In this document: positions 44,241-54,208 of the stretch, piece by piece
How positions within the stretch are numbered: the first letter of the stretch is position 1
Layout of the letters: the number at the start of each line of letters is the position of its first letter
Assembly (NCBI RefSeq): GCF_047324305.1
Contig: NZ_CP178740.1
Coordinates: 4,340,001-4,404,000, forward strand
Length of the DNA stretch: 64,000 bases
DNA from: Acerihabitans sp047324305
GTDB lineage: Bacteria; Pseudomonadota; Gammaproteobacteria; Enterobacterales; Enterobacteriaceae
Reading direction: 5' to 3'
Notes under the pieces: model-generated
What the model was told of the DNA's origin: nothing
Databases searched by the model: none
The model's input: the letters and a program-made list of their open reading frames with translations, nothing else
Position numbers and translations under genes: made by a program

Positions 44241-45605
44241 TCAGTCGCACTGGACCTTGATGGCCAGGCCGCCGCGCGAGGTTTCGCGGTATTTGGCGTT
44301 CATGTCCTTGCCGGTTTCGTACATGGTTTCAATCACCTTATCCAGCGACACCCGCGGCGCGCTGGTGCGCCGCAGCGCCATGCGCGAGGCGTTGATGGCC
44401 TTGACCGAAGCGATGGCGTTGCGTTCGATGCAGGGGACCTGTACCTGGCCGGCCACCGGATCGCAGGTCAGCCCCAGATTATGTTCCATGCCTATTTCCG
44501 CCGCCACGCAGACCTGCTCGGGACTGCCGCCCATCAATTCCGTCAGTCCCGCCGCCGCCATGGAGCAGGCGACGCCTACTTCACCCTGGCAGCCGACCTC
44601 GGCGCCGGAAATGGAGGCGTTCAGCTTATAAAGAATGCCGATGGCGCCGCAGGCCAGGAAATAACGCAGGTAGACCTCGGGCGTGACCGGATCGATAAAA
44701 TGATCGTAATAAGCCAGCACCGCCGGCACGATGCCGCAGGCGCCGTTGGTTGGCGCGGTGACCACCCTTCCGCCGGCGGCGTTTTCTTCATTGACCGCCA
44801 GCGCGAACATATTCACCCAGTCAATCGCCACCATCGGATCGCTGGAGAGCTTATCCGTGGAGACCAGCATGCGCCTGAGCGCCGATGCGCGCCTGGGCAC
44901 CCGCAGCGGGCCGGGCAATACGCCTTCGGTATTTAGCCCGCGATCGATGCAGGCGCGCATGGTCTGCCAAATATCGGCGAAGTAATTGTCGATATCGGCG
45001 CGGCTATGCAGCGCCAGTTCATTAAGCATCACCAGCCCCGACAGCGACAGACCGGTCTGTTTGCACTGGTCGAGCAGCTGCTGGGCGCTGGCGAAAGGGT
45101 GGGGCACGGCGATCTGGTCGATAACCGGCTGGCCGAAATGGGCCTCATCAACGATAAAACCGCCGCCGACGGAATAATACGTCTGGCTGTAGATGACCTG
45201 TTCGCCAGCGAAGGCGTGAATGCGCATGGCGTTTTCATGCAATGACAGGTAGGAACCGTGGAATACCATGCCGCCTTCGCGGGGAAAATCCACTTCGTGC
45301 GGCCCGCCGGCCAGCATCAGGCGCTGGCGTTGCTCAACGTCGCGGATAAAGGCCGGCGCGGCGTCGATATCCACCGTATCGGGACGGTTGCCCGCCAAGC
45401 CCAGGATAATGGCGATGTCGGTATGGTGTCCCTTGCCCGTCAGCGATAACGAACCGTAAACATCCACGGCGATGCGCGTGACATCATTGAGCAGCCGTTT
45501 ATCGACGAGATCGTCCACGAACTGTTTACCGGCTTTCATTGGACCCACGGTATGGGAACTGGACGGGCCGATGCCGATTTTAAACATATCGAAAACGCTT
45601 ATCAC
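44241..45605 (-). CDS. sdaA: L-serine deaminase SdaA
   Basis: A 454-residue protein, the same length as E. coli SdaA. The start is a GTG at 45605 with GAGGAGA eight bases before it. Signatures are IGPSSSHTVGPMKAGKQFVD, GSLSLTGKGHHTD, NAAGGRVVTAPTNGACGIVP and SRGGLAIKVQCD. It is a [4Fe-4S] enzyme turning L-serine into pyruvate and ammonia; the cysteines needed for the cluster lie in the C-terminal half. The neighbour nudL is in the same direction but 470 bp upstream. Confidence 0.97.
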   Translation of the reverse strand: MISVFDMFKIGIGPSSSHTVGPMKAGKQFVDDLVDKRLLNDVTRIAVDVYGSLSLTGKGHHTDIAIILGLAGNRPDTVDIDAAPAFIRDVEQRQRLMLAGGPHEVDFPREGGMVFHGSYLSLHENAMRIHAFAGEQVIYSQTYYSVGGGFIVDEAHFGQPVIDQIAVPHPFASAQQLLDQCKQTGLSLSGLVMLNELALHSRADIDNYFADIWQTMRACIDRGLNTEGVLPGPLRVPRRASALRRMLVSTDKLSSDPMVAIDWVNMFALAVNEENAAGGRVVTAPTNGACGIVPAVLAYYDHFIDPVTPEVYLRYFLACGAIGILYKLNASISGAEVGCQGEVGVACSMAAAGLTELMGGSPEQVCVAAEIGMEHNLGLTCDPVAGQVQVPCIERNAIASVKAINASRMALRRTSAPRVSLDKVIETMYETGKDMNAKYRETSRGGLAIKVQCD

Positions 45606-46077
45606 GTTGACTCTCCTCAGAACTGATAAAATACGCATACCCGTGGGTAATGCAGTTAATTGTAATGACTCATGCCGGGTTAGGCTTGCGCTTTCGCATG
45701 ATAAAAACTAATCCAAAAAAGCGCTTCCTTTGCGTTTGACGACCGATACGAAGCGGTCCTCTACCCCGGGGCGGCCTGGCGTCATGCTGGTTATGGCTAA
45801 TCTGAAAGCAAGCCGTTGCCCGTGGATCATCTCCTTTCACGTGCGTGCCGGAGACGGTTTTTTGTCGTCAGAAATAACGAGATATACAACCTATATAAAT
45901 GACTATGTTTAATTATTAATATGGAGTTATATTTCGCAAATATGGCAAAGATAGGAGATTGTAACGGTTTTCATCGCGTTGGGAAGTCTTTTATTGCCGG
46001 GACGCGATGACCATCACGGCGCGGGTTGGTAGGGATAGCGGCGGCCCAACCGGCGGCCGGGAACGAAGGGACGTGCG
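45606..46077. promoter_or_regulatory. 470-bp non-coding region upstream of sdaA
   Basis: No supported gene. It contains the sdaA leader and promoter. The stretch 45880-45960 is AT-rich (tatacaacctatataaatga, then tttaattattaatatgg). No repeat or clear terminator for nudL is seen. Confidence 0.45.
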
Positions 46078-46656
46078 TTAAAGATGGATGTGTTGGCCCA
46101 GCCGATACAAAATCTGCGCGGTCATGCCCCAGACCATATGGCTTTGATACCAGGAAAAATAAACCTGCAGGTTTTTGGCGCGGCGCTGTATTTGCAGGGG
46201 AGTATAGCTGGCCAGGGATAACGCCTGGTGCAGGGGCATTTCAAACATGTCCGCCACCTCGTCGCGGCTGGCCCGGAAACGGGTGCCGGCCGCCAGCAGG
46301 CCGACGATGGGCGTGACCTGGAAACCGCTGCTGCTGTCCACCGGCGGCAGTTGCCCCAGGACCCTGACCGACGAGGCCGGGATGGCCACTTCTTCGTGGG
46401 CCTCGCGCAGCGCGGTGGCGATTAAGGACGCGTCTTCCTTATCCGCCGCCCCGCCGGGGAAGGCCACCTGGCCGGCATGCTTGCGCAGTGTCGCCGATCG
46501 GCGCGTCAACAGCACCGTCGGCTGGTGATGGCAGATGATGGGTATCAATACCGCCGCCCGGCGCTGGTTGCGCGCCGGCTCGCTGGGTTGCGGCAACTGC
46601 AGTTGGAAACGGGTGATGAAATCCGTAAGCGTCAGGGTGTTGTCAGTGCTGTTCAT
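46078..46656 (-). CDS. nudL: Nudix hydrolase NudL (YeaB)
   Basis: A 192-residue protein, the same as E. coli NudL. The Nudix box is seen as GGAADKEDASLIATALREAHEE. The UPF0035 motif L.RR......HAGQVAFPGG is present too. It probably hydrolyses CoA-type nucleotides. The start at 46656 overlaps the pabB stop in an ATGA, so the two are coupled. Confidence 0.94.
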   Translation of the reverse strand: MNSTDNTLTLTDFITRFQLQLPQPSEPARNQRRAAVLIPIICHHQPTVLLTRRSATLRKHAGQVAFPGGAADKEDASLIATALREAHEEVAIPASSVRVLGQLPPVDSSSGFQVTPIVGLLAAGTRFRASRDEVADMFEMPLHQALSLASYTPLQIQRRAKNLQVYFSWYQSHMVWGMTAQILYRLGQHIHL

Positions 46657-48020
46657 GGGCGATTTAACTCCAGCAGCAGCGGCAGTATCTTGGCGACCTT
46701 GTCCAGGGTTTCCTGGTATTCCGCTTCCTCGCAACTGTCGGCGACGATGCCGCCGCCCGCCCAGCAATAGATGCGCCCTTGTTCCGTGAGCAGCGTGCGG
46801 ATGGCGATATTGGTGTCCAGGGTGGCGCAGCGGCTCAGGTAGCCGATGCTGCCGCACCAGGCATTACGGCGCTGCGGTTCGAGCTGGTCGATTAACGTCA
46901 TGGCCTTGATTTTGGGGGCGCCGGTGATGGACCCGCCGGGAAAACAGGCGCGCACCAGATCGCACGGCGTACGATGGGGGGGCAGCCGCGCGGTAATGGT
47001 GCTGACCATATGATGGACTGCCGGAAAGGCCTCGATTTTAAACAGTTCCGGCACCCGGACGCTGCCGGGGACGGCGACCCGTCCGATATCGTTGCGCAGC
47101 AAATCCACGATCATCAGGTTTTCCGCCCGGTCTTTTGGCGATGCCGCCAGTTTTTGCCCTTGCAGCCGATCTTGCTCCGCATCCGCCAGGCGCGGCAGCG
47201 TGCCCTTGATGGGCCGCGTTTGGATCTGTCCCGCGTTTACCCGCAGGAACCGCTCCGGCGACAGGCTCAGCACCGCCTGGCCGGGCAGGCGCAAAAAAGC
47301 GGAAAACGGCGCGGCGTTATGCTCCAGCAGATGACGGAACGCCTGCCATTCATCGCCCGCGAACGCCGCGCTGAAGCGTTGTGCCAGACAGACCTGGTAA
47401 CAATCACCCGCCAAAAGATGTTCCTGGATGCGGCGGAATTTTTCGCCATACTCGCCCCGGGTCATATTGGCCTGCCAGCCGCTGTTTAAACGAAAGGGCC
47501 GGTCGGGTTCGGGTGCCGGCGGCGCCAGAAAATCCCGCTTCAGCGCCTCCGGATCGCGGTAGCTCACCAGGGTCAGGCGGCCAAGGCGATGGTCGGCAAT
47601 CACCGCCCAGTCATACAGGCCGACGGCCATATCCGGCAGCGTTAAATCCTGTTGGGCATGGGCAGGCAGAGTTTCAATGCGCCGGCCGAGATCGTAGCCG
47701 AACAGGCCCAGCGCGCCGCCCAGGAAAGGGAGATCGTCCCGGGCTTCCGGACGAATCCCCATACTGTCCACCTGCTGTTGCACCAGCATAAACGGGTCGC
47801 CGCCGCTCATATGCGATTGACCGTCGCGGGAAATCACCGTAACGGCGCCGCGGGTGGTCAGCGTCGCCACTGGGTCAGCGACCATGATATCGAAGCGGCT
47901 GTCCGGATGGTCGGCATGGCCCGAGTGCAGCAGCATCGACCAGGGCCGGGCGGCGCGGGGGGCGAACAGGGCGGTAATGGCGTCGCGGTGATAGGGTAAG
48001 GCAGTCAGCTGTGGCAACAT
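46653..48020 (-). CDS. pabB: Aminodeoxychorismate synthase component I PabB
   Basis: About 455 residues from the ATG at 48020 (MLPQLTALPYHRDA). Conserved elements are PWSMLLHSG, DLPFLGGALGLFGYDLGRR, IQTRPIKGTLPR, SPKDRAENLMIVDLLRNDIG and FPGGSITGAPKIKAM. It makes aminodeoxychorismate for folate, with PabA supplying ammonia. A GTG two codons upstream (48026) is an alternative start; the long upstream open frame is not coding, as its residues are Arg/His-rich and unlike the family. The gene overlaps nudL by four bases. Confidence 0.95.
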   Translation of the reverse strand: MLPQLTALPYHRDAITALFAPRAARPWSMLLHSGHADHPDSRFDIMVADPVATLTTRGAVTVISRDGQSHMSGGDPFMLVQQQVDSMGIRPEARDDLPFLGGALGLFGYDLGRRIETLPAHAQQDLTLPDMAVGLYDWAVIADHRLGRLTLVSYRDPEALKRDFLAPPAPEPDRPFRLNSGWQANMTRGEYGEKFRRIQEHLLAGDCYQVCLAQRFSAAFAGDEWQAFRHLLEHNAAPFSAFLRLPGQAVLSLSPERFLRVNAGQIQTRPIKGTLPRLADAEQDRLQGQKLAASPKDRAENLMIVDLLRNDIGRVAVPGSVRVPELFKIEAFPAVHHMVSTITARLPPHRTPCDLVRACFPGGSITGAPKIKAMTLIDQLEPQRRNAWCGSIGYLSRCATLDTNIAIRTLLTEQGRIYCWAGGGIVADSCEEAEYQETLDKVAKILPLLLELNRP

Positions 48021-48187
48021 ATCGACACTATGATCCAGGTAATCCAGTCCAGTCTGCCGGCAATAAGCGCCTGGCAGGTGCGAACAGCATGATATCGGCT
48101 TCATGGCTGAACATAAAGCGCATTGATTGGCATCGCGGGCGGCGGCGTGAGATAATAACGCATCGACCCGCCCTCTGGAGAACACGC

Positions 48188-48460
48188 ATGCTGACCGATA
48201 TGCCAGCGTTAAATCACGAACAGCAGCAGCAGGCCGTTGAGCGCATCCAGGCCCTGATGGCCGACGGCATGAGCAGCGGCGAGGCCATCCGGCTGGTATC
48301 CAATGAAATCCGCGCCACCCATACAGGTGAACGGGTATCAATTCGCTGGGATGACGACGAAGACGACGATCGTTCCTATGCCGAGCGCAACGCCGATGAA
48401 CGCGACGCCCGCAACGCCGCCCTGGAACAGGACGACGACGACGAGGACGGGGCGCTGTAA
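48188..48460 (+). CDS. yoaH: UPF0181 protein YoaH with acidic tail
   Basis: A 90-residue protein. The first ~55 residues match YoaH (LNHEQQQQAVERIQALMADG, then MSSGEAIRLVSNEIR). E. coli YoaH is about 59 residues; here a long tail of Asp/Glu runs (DDDEDDD...EQDDDDEDGAL) is added. The ATG at 48188 is chosen by family match. Divergent from pabB. Function unknown. Confidence 0.85.
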   Translation: MLTDMPALNHEQQQQAVERIQALMADGMSSGEAIRLVSNEIRATHTGERVSIRWDDDEDDDRSYAERNADERDARNAALEQDDDDEDGAL

Positions 48461-48496
48461 ACGTCCCCGCCGGCCGCACGGGTACCGGCGCGCCGG

Positions 48497-48841
48497 TCAG
48501 ATCGCCGCGATGACCTTGATTTCCACTTTGTAGCGCGGGTTCATCAGCCGCGCCTCGACGGTACAGCGCACCGGCGCGCTCCCCGGCACCACCCAGGCGT
48601 TCCAGGCGGCGTTCATGGCGGCGAAATCATCGCCGTCGGCCAGGAACACGGTCACATCCAGCAGCCGCGTTTTATTGGAACCCACCCGCTTTAGCAGCCG
48701 GTCGATAATCGCCAGCGCCTCGGCGGTTTGCGCGGTGGCGTCGCCATCCAGGTTTTCCGGCACGCTGGTGTAATATACCGTCTGGTTGTGGACAACCGCT
48801 TCGGACATGCGCGCGCCGGGATCGATTCGTTCAATGGTCAT
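48497..48841 (-). CDS. yoaB: RidA-family protein YoaB
   Basis: A 114-residue protein, the same length as E. coli YoaB. It has PENLDGDATAQTAEALAIID, VTVFLADGDDFAAMN and APVRCTVEARLMNPRYKVEI, the RidA/YjgF fold with its conserved Arg and Cys. Members hydrolyse reactive imines or enamines. It starts at 48841 and is convergent with yoaH. Confidence 0.94.
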   Translation of the reverse strand: MTIERIDPGARMSEAVVHNQTVYYTSVPENLDGDATAQTAEALAIIDRLLKRVGSNKTRLLDVTVFLADGDDFAAMNAAWNAWVVPGSAPVRCTVEARLMNPRYKVEIKVIAAI

Positions 48842-48966
48842 ACTGTTCGCCTTAAAGCCATCATGTAAACCGCCAGCATAACATAGTGTCGTTTTAAGCA
48901 AAGAAGGTGGTGGACAACCGCCGGCCTTGGCATAATCCGACAGCAACCGAATGACAGAGAGACAGC

Positions 48967-50868
48967 GTGACAGATGATTTTGCGCCGCAGGGCGCGTTGG
49001 CCAAGGCCATCACCGGATTTAAACCGCGCGAGTCGCAACGCCTGATGGCCGAGGCGATAGCGCAGGCCATCGACACAAAACAGCCGCTGGTGGTGGAGGC
49101 CGGCACCGGGACCGGCAAGACGTATGCGTATTTGGTGCCGGCGCTGCGTTCAAAACGCAAGGTTATCATCTCCACCGGCTCCAAGGCGCTGCAGGATCAG
49201 CTGTATGCCCGCGACCTGCCCAAAGTGGCGGCGGCGCTGGCGTACCAGGGTCAGGTCGCCCTGCTGAAGGGACGCTCCAACTATTTGTGCCTTGAGCGCA
49301 TGGAGCAGCAGCTCGCCGGCGGGGTCGGCATGGCGCCGGAAACCCTGGCGGAGCTGGCGGGCGTACGCAACTGGTCGTCGCAGACGGTGGATGGCGACGT
49401 GGCCAACTGCGGCGGCATCGCCGAAGACAGCCCGGTATGGCCGCTGGTCACCAGCACCAACGACAACTGCCTGGGCGGCGATTGCCCGCTCTACAAAGAG
49501 TGTTTTGTGGTCAAGGCGCGCCGTAAAGCCATGGAGGCCGACGTGATCGTGGTAAACCATCACCTGTTCCTGGCGGATATGGTGGTTAAGGAAGGCGGTT
49601 TCGGCGAGCTTATCCCCACCGGCGAGGTGATGATTTTCGACGAAGCGCACCAGATGCCGGATATCGCCAGCCAGTATTTCGGCCAGCAGCTCACCAGCCG
49701 TCAACTCATGGATCTGGCGCGCGACATGACGCTTGCCTACCGCACCGACGTGCGCGATATGGCCCAATTGCAAAAGAGCGCCGATCAGCTTACCTTCCGC
49801 ACCCAGGATTTCCGGCTGGCGCTGGGCGAACCGGGTTTTCGCGGCAACCTGCGCGACGTGCTGACCCAGCCTTCGCTGCAGCGCGCGCTGCTGTTGCTTG
49901 ATGACGCACTGGAATTATGCCACGACGTGGCGAAGCTGGCGCTGGGACGGTCGGCGCTGCTTGATGCCGCTTTTGAACGCGCCAGCCTGTACCGCGCGCG
50001 GCTCAAGCGTCTGAAGAATACCCAGGAACCGGGTTTCAGCTATTGGTATGAATGCAATGCCCGGCACTTTGTGCTGGCGTTGACGCCGTTATCGGTTTCG
50101 ACCCGCTTTCGTGAGGTGATGAGCGAAAAAGAGGGCACCTGGATCTTTACCTCCGCCACCCTGTCGGTCAACGATCGCCTGGAGCATTTTACCCGGCGGA
50201 TCGGCCTGGAAGACGCAAAAACCTTGCTGCTGCCCAGCCCGTTTGATTACGCGACCCAGGCGCTGCTGTGCGTGCCGCGCTTCCTGCCGGAGCCGAACCA
50301 GCGCGGGGCGGCGGTGCAGCTGGCGCGGATGCTGGCGCCGGTGATTATCGCCAATCGGGGGCGTTGCTTTTTCCTGTGCACCTCTCACCAGATGATGCGG
50401 GATCTGGCGGCGGAGTTTCGCGCCACGCTGACCCTGCCGGTGCTATTGCAGGGCGAGACCGGCAAACGCCAGCTGCTGCAGCAGTTTGTTACCGCCGGCA
50501 ACGCGCTGCTGGTGGCGACCAACAGTTTTTGGGAAGGGGTGGACGTGCGCGGCGATACGCTGTCTTGCGTGATTATCGACAAGTTGCCCTTTACCGCCCC
50601 GGATGACCCGTTGCTTAAGGCGCGCACCGAGGATTGCCAGCTGCGCGGCGGCGATCCCTTTGCCGAGGTGCAGATCCCCGAGGCGGTCATCGCCCTAAAG
50701 CAGGGGGTGGGCAGGCTTATCCGCGACAGCGACGACCGGGGCGTGCTGATCATCTGCGATCAGCGGCTGGTGACCCGGCCCTATGGCCAGATTTTCCTCA
50801 ACAGCCTGCCGCCGGCGCCGCGCACCCGCTCGCTGCAGCGCGCCATCGACTTTTTGCAACACCGCTGA
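48967..50868 (+). CDS. yoaA: DinG-family 5'-3' DNA helicase YoaA
   Basis: A 633-residue XPD/DinG-type helicase with a GTG start. Walker A is GTGTGKT (46-52) and the DEAH box is FDEAH (225-228). The iron-sulfur cluster cysteines lie between them (YLCLER, ANCGG, NCLGGDCPLYKEC). The C-terminal motif VGRLIRDSDDRG is motif VI. In E. coli it works with HolC in replication-fork repair. Intact, and in the yoaB-yoaA-tsaB order of E. coli. Confidence 0.96.
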   Translation: MTDDFAPQGALAKAITGFKPRESQRLMAEAIAQAIDTKQPLVVEAGTGTGKTYAYLVPALRSKRKVIISTGSKALQDQLYARDLPKVAAALAYQGQVALLKGRSNYLCLERMEQQLAGGVGMAPETLAELAGVRNWSSQTVDGDVANCGGIAEDSPVWPLVTSTNDNCLGGDCPLYKECFVVKARRKAMEADVIVVNHHLFLADMVVKEGGFGELIPTGEVMIFDEAHQMPDIASQYFGQQLTSRQLMDLARDMTLAYRTDVRDMAQLQKSADQLTFRTQDFRLALGEPGFRGNLRDVLTQPSLQRALLLLDDALELCHDVAKLALGRSALLDAAFERASLYRARLKRLKNTQEPGFSYWYECNARHFVLALTPLSVSTRFREVMSEKEGTWIFTSATLSVNDRLEHFTRRIGLEDAKTLLLPSPFDYATQALLCVPRFLPEPNQRGAAVQLARMLAPVIIANRGRCFFLCTSHQMMRDLAAEFRATLTLPVLLQGETGKRQLLQQFVTAGNALLVATNSFWEGVDVRGDTLSCVIIDKLPFTAPDDPLLKARTEDCQLRGGDPFAEVQIPEAVIALKQGVGRLIRDSDDRGVLIICDQRLVTRPYGQIFLNSLPPAPRTRSLQRAIDFLQHR

Positions 50869-50986
50869 CCGGTGGCGTATATTGCCCCTCGCCCCCGCAG
50901 GCATCCCGTATCCCTTTGCCCCAGCGGGTATGCTACAATACCCGCCCGGTCCGGCACCACTCTTTTACACCCGCCTGAGGTTTGGC

Positions 50987-51688
50987 ATGTCTACGCGAAT
51001 TTTAGCTCTCGATACCGCAACTGAAGCCTGTTCCGCGGCGCTTTGGATCAACGGTGAAATCAGCGAACGTTTTGAAATTTCCCCCCGCGAGCACACCCGG
51101 CGCATTCTGCCGATGGTCGACAGCCTGCTGGCCGAGGCCGGCATCGAGCTGGCGCAGCTTGATGCCCTGGCTTATGGGCGCGGCCCCGGCAGCTTTACCG
51201 GCGTGCGCATCGGCATCGGCATCGCCCAGGGCCTGGCGCTTGGCGCCGGGCTGCCGATGATCGGCGTGTCGACCCTGGCGGCGCTGGCGCAGGGCGCCTG
51301 GCGCCGGTGCGGCATCAGCCGCGTGCTGTGCGCCATCGATGCCCGCATGGGCGAGGTCTACTGGGCGCAGTACCAGCGCGGCGACAGCGGCGCATGGTTG
51401 GGCGAAGCGGGCGAAAAAGTGGTTAAACCCGATCAGCTGGCGCCGCAAGCCGCCGAACTGGCCGGCCAGTGGGCAACGGCCGGCACCGGCTGGCAAACCT
51501 ATCCCGGACTTATCGCGCCGCCGGCCGTGCAGCTCGTGGACGGCCAGACCCTGCTGCCGTCGGCCGTGGATATGTTGCCGCTGGCGGTGCTACGCTTAAG
51601 CCAGGGCGAGGTCTTGGCGGTGGAATTGCAGGCGCCGACCTATCTGCGCAATGAAGTGACGTGGAAAAAGCTGCCGGGACGCGAATAA
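50987..51688 (+). CDS. tsaB: tRNA threonylcarbamoyladenosine (t6A) synthesis protein TsaB
   Basis: A 233-residue protein starting MSTRILALDTATEACSAALW, with YGRGPGSFTGVRIGIGIAQG and LCAIDARMGEVYWAQY. It belongs to the ASKHA superfamily. It scaffolds TsaD and TsaE in making t6A37 on tRNAs. The start at 50987 is set by family match. It lies between yoaA and yeaY. Confidence 0.96.
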   Translation: MSTRILALDTATEACSAALWINGEISERFEISPREHTRRILPMVDSLLAEAGIELAQLDALAYGRGPGSFTGVRIGIGIAQGLALGAGLPMIGVSTLAALAQGAWRRCGISRVLCAIDARMGEVYWAQYQRGDSGAWLGEAGEKVVKPDQLAPQAAELAGQWATAGTGWQTYPGLIAPPAVQLVDGQTLLPSAVDMLPLAVLRLSQGEVLAVELQAPTYLRNEVTWKKLPGRE

Positions 51689-51766
51689 AGAGCAACTTAT
51701 GCCGCCGCCACGGGTCAAAGTAATAACCCATGTATACCGTTAAAGGTATGAGGAATCTAGCGCAAG

Positions 51767-52378
51767 ATGTTTAAGCAAACTACTGTCCGCAGCGCGCAGC
51801 GCCGTCGTTTTACCTGGCCGGCCCTGGCCGTGGTCATGATGCTGTCCGGCTGCGCCACGGTGCCGGACGCCGTGCGCGGCACCTCGCCCACCCCCCAGCA
51901 GGATCTGGTGCGCGTGCTTAACGCGCCGTCCCTGTATGTCGGTCAGGAAGCCCGTTTCGGCGGCAAAGTGGTTAAAGTCACCAATCTCAACGGACGCACC
52001 CGGCTGGAAATAGCCTCTGTGCCGCTGGATGATTCGGCGCGGCCCAGGCTGCACCAAGTCTCTACCGGCAGGGTGGTGGCCTATATCAACGGCTTCCTGG
52101 AACCGATGGACTTTAATCACCAGTGGATCACCGTGGTCGGCCCAATCACCGGTACGGAAAAGGGCGCCGTCGACAAGGCGGAGTATACCTTTGTAGTGGT
52201 GCGCGCGGACGGATATAAACGCTGGCAGCTGACGCAACAGGTGGTGGCGCCGATGGGGCCGCCGATGTCCCCCTGGGGCTGGGGCGGCCGCTACGGCCGC
52301 GGCTGGGGGCCGGAGTGGGGCGTCGGCTACGGCTACGGTTACGGCAATGCCCAGGTTGAAACCGTACTGACCGAATAG
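51767..52378 (+). CDS. yeaY: Slp-family outer membrane lipoprotein YeaY
   Basis: A 203-residue protein. A signal peptide with lipobox LSGC (Cys29) is followed by the Slp domain (LVRVLNAPSLYVGQEARFGG, then KVVKVTNLNGRTRLEI). The C-terminus is Gly/Trp/Tyr-rich (WGWGGRYGRGWGPEWGVGYG). It is a starvation lipoprotein relative at the outer membrane. Its place before fadD is as in E. coli. Confidence 0.93.
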   Translation: MFKQTTVRSAQRRRFTWPALAVVMMLSGCATVPDAVRGTSPTPQQDLVRVLNAPSLYVGQEARFGGKVVKVTNLNGRTRLEIASVPLDDSARPRLHQVSTGRVVAYINGFLEPMDFNHQWITVVGPITGTEKGAVDKAEYTFVVVRADGYKRWQLTQQVVAPMGPPMSPWGWGGRYGRGWGPEWGVGYGYGYGNAQVETVLTE

Positions 52379-52469
52379 TGACGAAACGCTCAATCCTGAT
52401 ATCGATTTCCACCCGATTGCCCAGTTCCATTACCATTACAGATAAGAATCCAGGCAATATGGGGCGGCG

Positions 52470-54170
52470 ATGAGCACATCGGCTATTGATAATACAGGGC
52501 AGGGCATGGCGCGGATATGGACCGGGCGTTACCCTGCCGATGTCCCGACGGATATCGATCCCGATCATTACCGATCTATCGCCGTTCTGTTCGCCAACGC
52601 GGCGCGCCGTTTTGCCGATTTGCCGGCATTTATCAACCTGGGGGAGACCCTGACATTTCGCCAGCTCGACGCGCTCAGCCTGGCGTTTGCCGCTTACCTG
52701 CAGCGGGTCATTGGCCTGCAGCCAGGGGATCGCGTAGCCCTGATGATGCCCAACCTCCTGCAATACCCGGTGGCGCTGTTCGGCGTCCTGCGCGCCGGCA
52801 TGGTGGTGGTGAACGTCAATCCGCTTTACACCCCGGACGAACTGCGTCACCAGCTTAACGATAGCGGCGCGGCGGCCATCGTTATCGTGGACAATTTCGC
52901 CCATACCCTGGAGAAGGTGCTGGCGGAGGTTGCCATTCGCCATGTGATACTCACGCGCCTGGGCGATCATTTCCCGCTGTTGAAGCGCACGCTGGTCAAC
53001 GCGGCGGTAAAACACCTTAAGCGCAAAGTGCCGCCATACCGCCTGCCGCAGGCGGTTTCCTATCGCCGCGCCCTGGCGCAGGGGCATCGGCTGGAGTTCA
53101 GCCCGCCCATTATCAACGGCGACTCGCTGGCCTTCCTGCAATACACCGGCGGCACCACCGGCGCGTCGAAAGGCGCCATGCTCACCCACCGCAATATACT
53201 CGCCAACCTCGAGCAGGCGAAAGCCGCCTACGGGCCTATTTTGACCCTGGGGCGCGAAATGATGGTCACCGCCCTGCCGCTGTACCATATCTTCGCCCTG
53301 ATGATAAATTGCCTGCTGTTTGTGGAAATGGGCGGCTGTAACCTGCTGATTACCGACCCGCGCGATATCGCCTCCCTGGTCGACGCCATGCGGCGTCACC
53401 ATTTTACGGCGATTTCCGGGGTGAATACGTTGTTCAACGCCCTGTTGCATAACGCGGCGTTCCGTCGCCTGGATTTTGCCTCGCTGCATTTGTCGGTGGG
53501 CGGGGGGATGGCGCTGCAGCAACCGGTGGCGGATGACTGGCATGCGCTGACCGGTAAGCACCTGCTGGAGGGGTATGGCTTGACCGAATGCTCGCCGCTG
53601 GTGACCGGCAATCCCTATGATTTGAACCGTTTCAGCGGCAGCATCGGCCTGCCGGTGCCCTCCACCGATATCCGCCTGGTGGATGGGGCCGGCAATAACG
53701 TGCCGCCCGGCGCGCCCGGGGAGCTGCTGATCAAGGGACCGCAGGTCATGGCGGGCTATTGGCGCCAGCCGCAAGCCACCGCCGAGACGCTGAAAGACGG
53801 CTGGCTTTCTACCGGCGATATCGTTACAGTGGATCAACAAGGCTTCGTGCGCATCGTGGATCGCAAGAAGGATATGATCCTGGTGTCCGGCTTCAATGTC
53901 TACCCCAATGAAATAGAGGATGCGGTGGTCCGGCATCCGAAAGTGCTTGAGGCGGCGGCGATAGGCGTGCCCAGCGATGACACCGGCGAAGCGGTAAAAA
54001 TTTTCGTGGTGAAAAAAGAGCCTTCCCTGACCCGCGAGGAACTCATTGCCCACTGCCGTTTGTACCTGACCGGCTATAAGGTGCCAAAACTGGTGGAATT
54101 CCGCGCTGAGTTACCCAAATCCAATGTAGGCAAAATTCTGCGCAAGCAATTACGCGTCGAGCACGGATAA
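52470..54170 (+). CDS. fadD: Long-chain fatty acid-CoA ligase FadD
   Basis: A 566-residue adenylate-forming enzyme. The ATP/AMP signature YTGGTTGASKGA starts at Tyr225, and the fatty-acyl-CoA signature is DGWLSTGDI...RIVDRKKDMI. The ending ELPKSNVGKILRKQLR supplies the catalytic Lys region. It activates fatty acids at the membrane for beta-oxidation. The N-terminus (MSTSAIDNTGQGMAR) is a few residues longer than in E. coli. Probably repressed by FadR, encoded 10 kb away; I could not place an operator with confidence. Confidence 0.97.
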   Translation: MSTSAIDNTGQGMARIWTGRYPADVPTDIDPDHYRSIAVLFANAARRFADLPAFINLGETLTFRQLDALSLAFAAYLQRVIGLQPGDRVALMMPNLLQYPVALFGVLRAGMVVVNVNPLYTPDELRHQLNDSGAAAIVIVDNFAHTLEKVLAEVAIRHVILTRLGDHFPLLKRTLVNAAVKHLKRKVPPYRLPQAVSYRRALAQGHRLEFSPPIINGDSLAFLQYTGGTTGASKGAMLTHRNILANLEQAKAAYGPILTLGREMMVTALPLYHIFALMINCLLFVEMGGCNLLITDPRDIASLVDAMRRHHFTAISGVNTLFNALLHNAAFRRLDFASLHLSVGGGMALQQPVADDWHALTGKHLLEGYGLTECSPLVTGNPYDLNRFSGSIGLPVPSTDIRLVDGAGNNVPPGAPGELLIKGPQVMAGYWRQPQATAETLKDGWLSTGDIVTVDQQGFVRIVDRKKDMILVSGFNVYPNEIEDAVVRHPKVLEAAAIGVPSDDTGEAVKIFVVKKEPSLTREELIAHCRLYLTGYKVPKLVEFRAELPKSNVGKILRKQLRVEHG

Positions 54171-54208
54171 ACGCTTTTTGCCGCCATGACTGACAGTAAG
54201 AGAACTCT

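Noticed and set aside
48021..48479. N-terminal extension of pabB by 153 codons
   Set aside because: The extra residues are Arg/His/Pro-rich and overlap the divergent yoaH; PabB homologs start near 48020.
52146..54053. A 635-codon open frame antisense to fadD and yeaY
   Set aside because: It covers two well-identified genes on the other strand and lacks a start signal or family resemblance.
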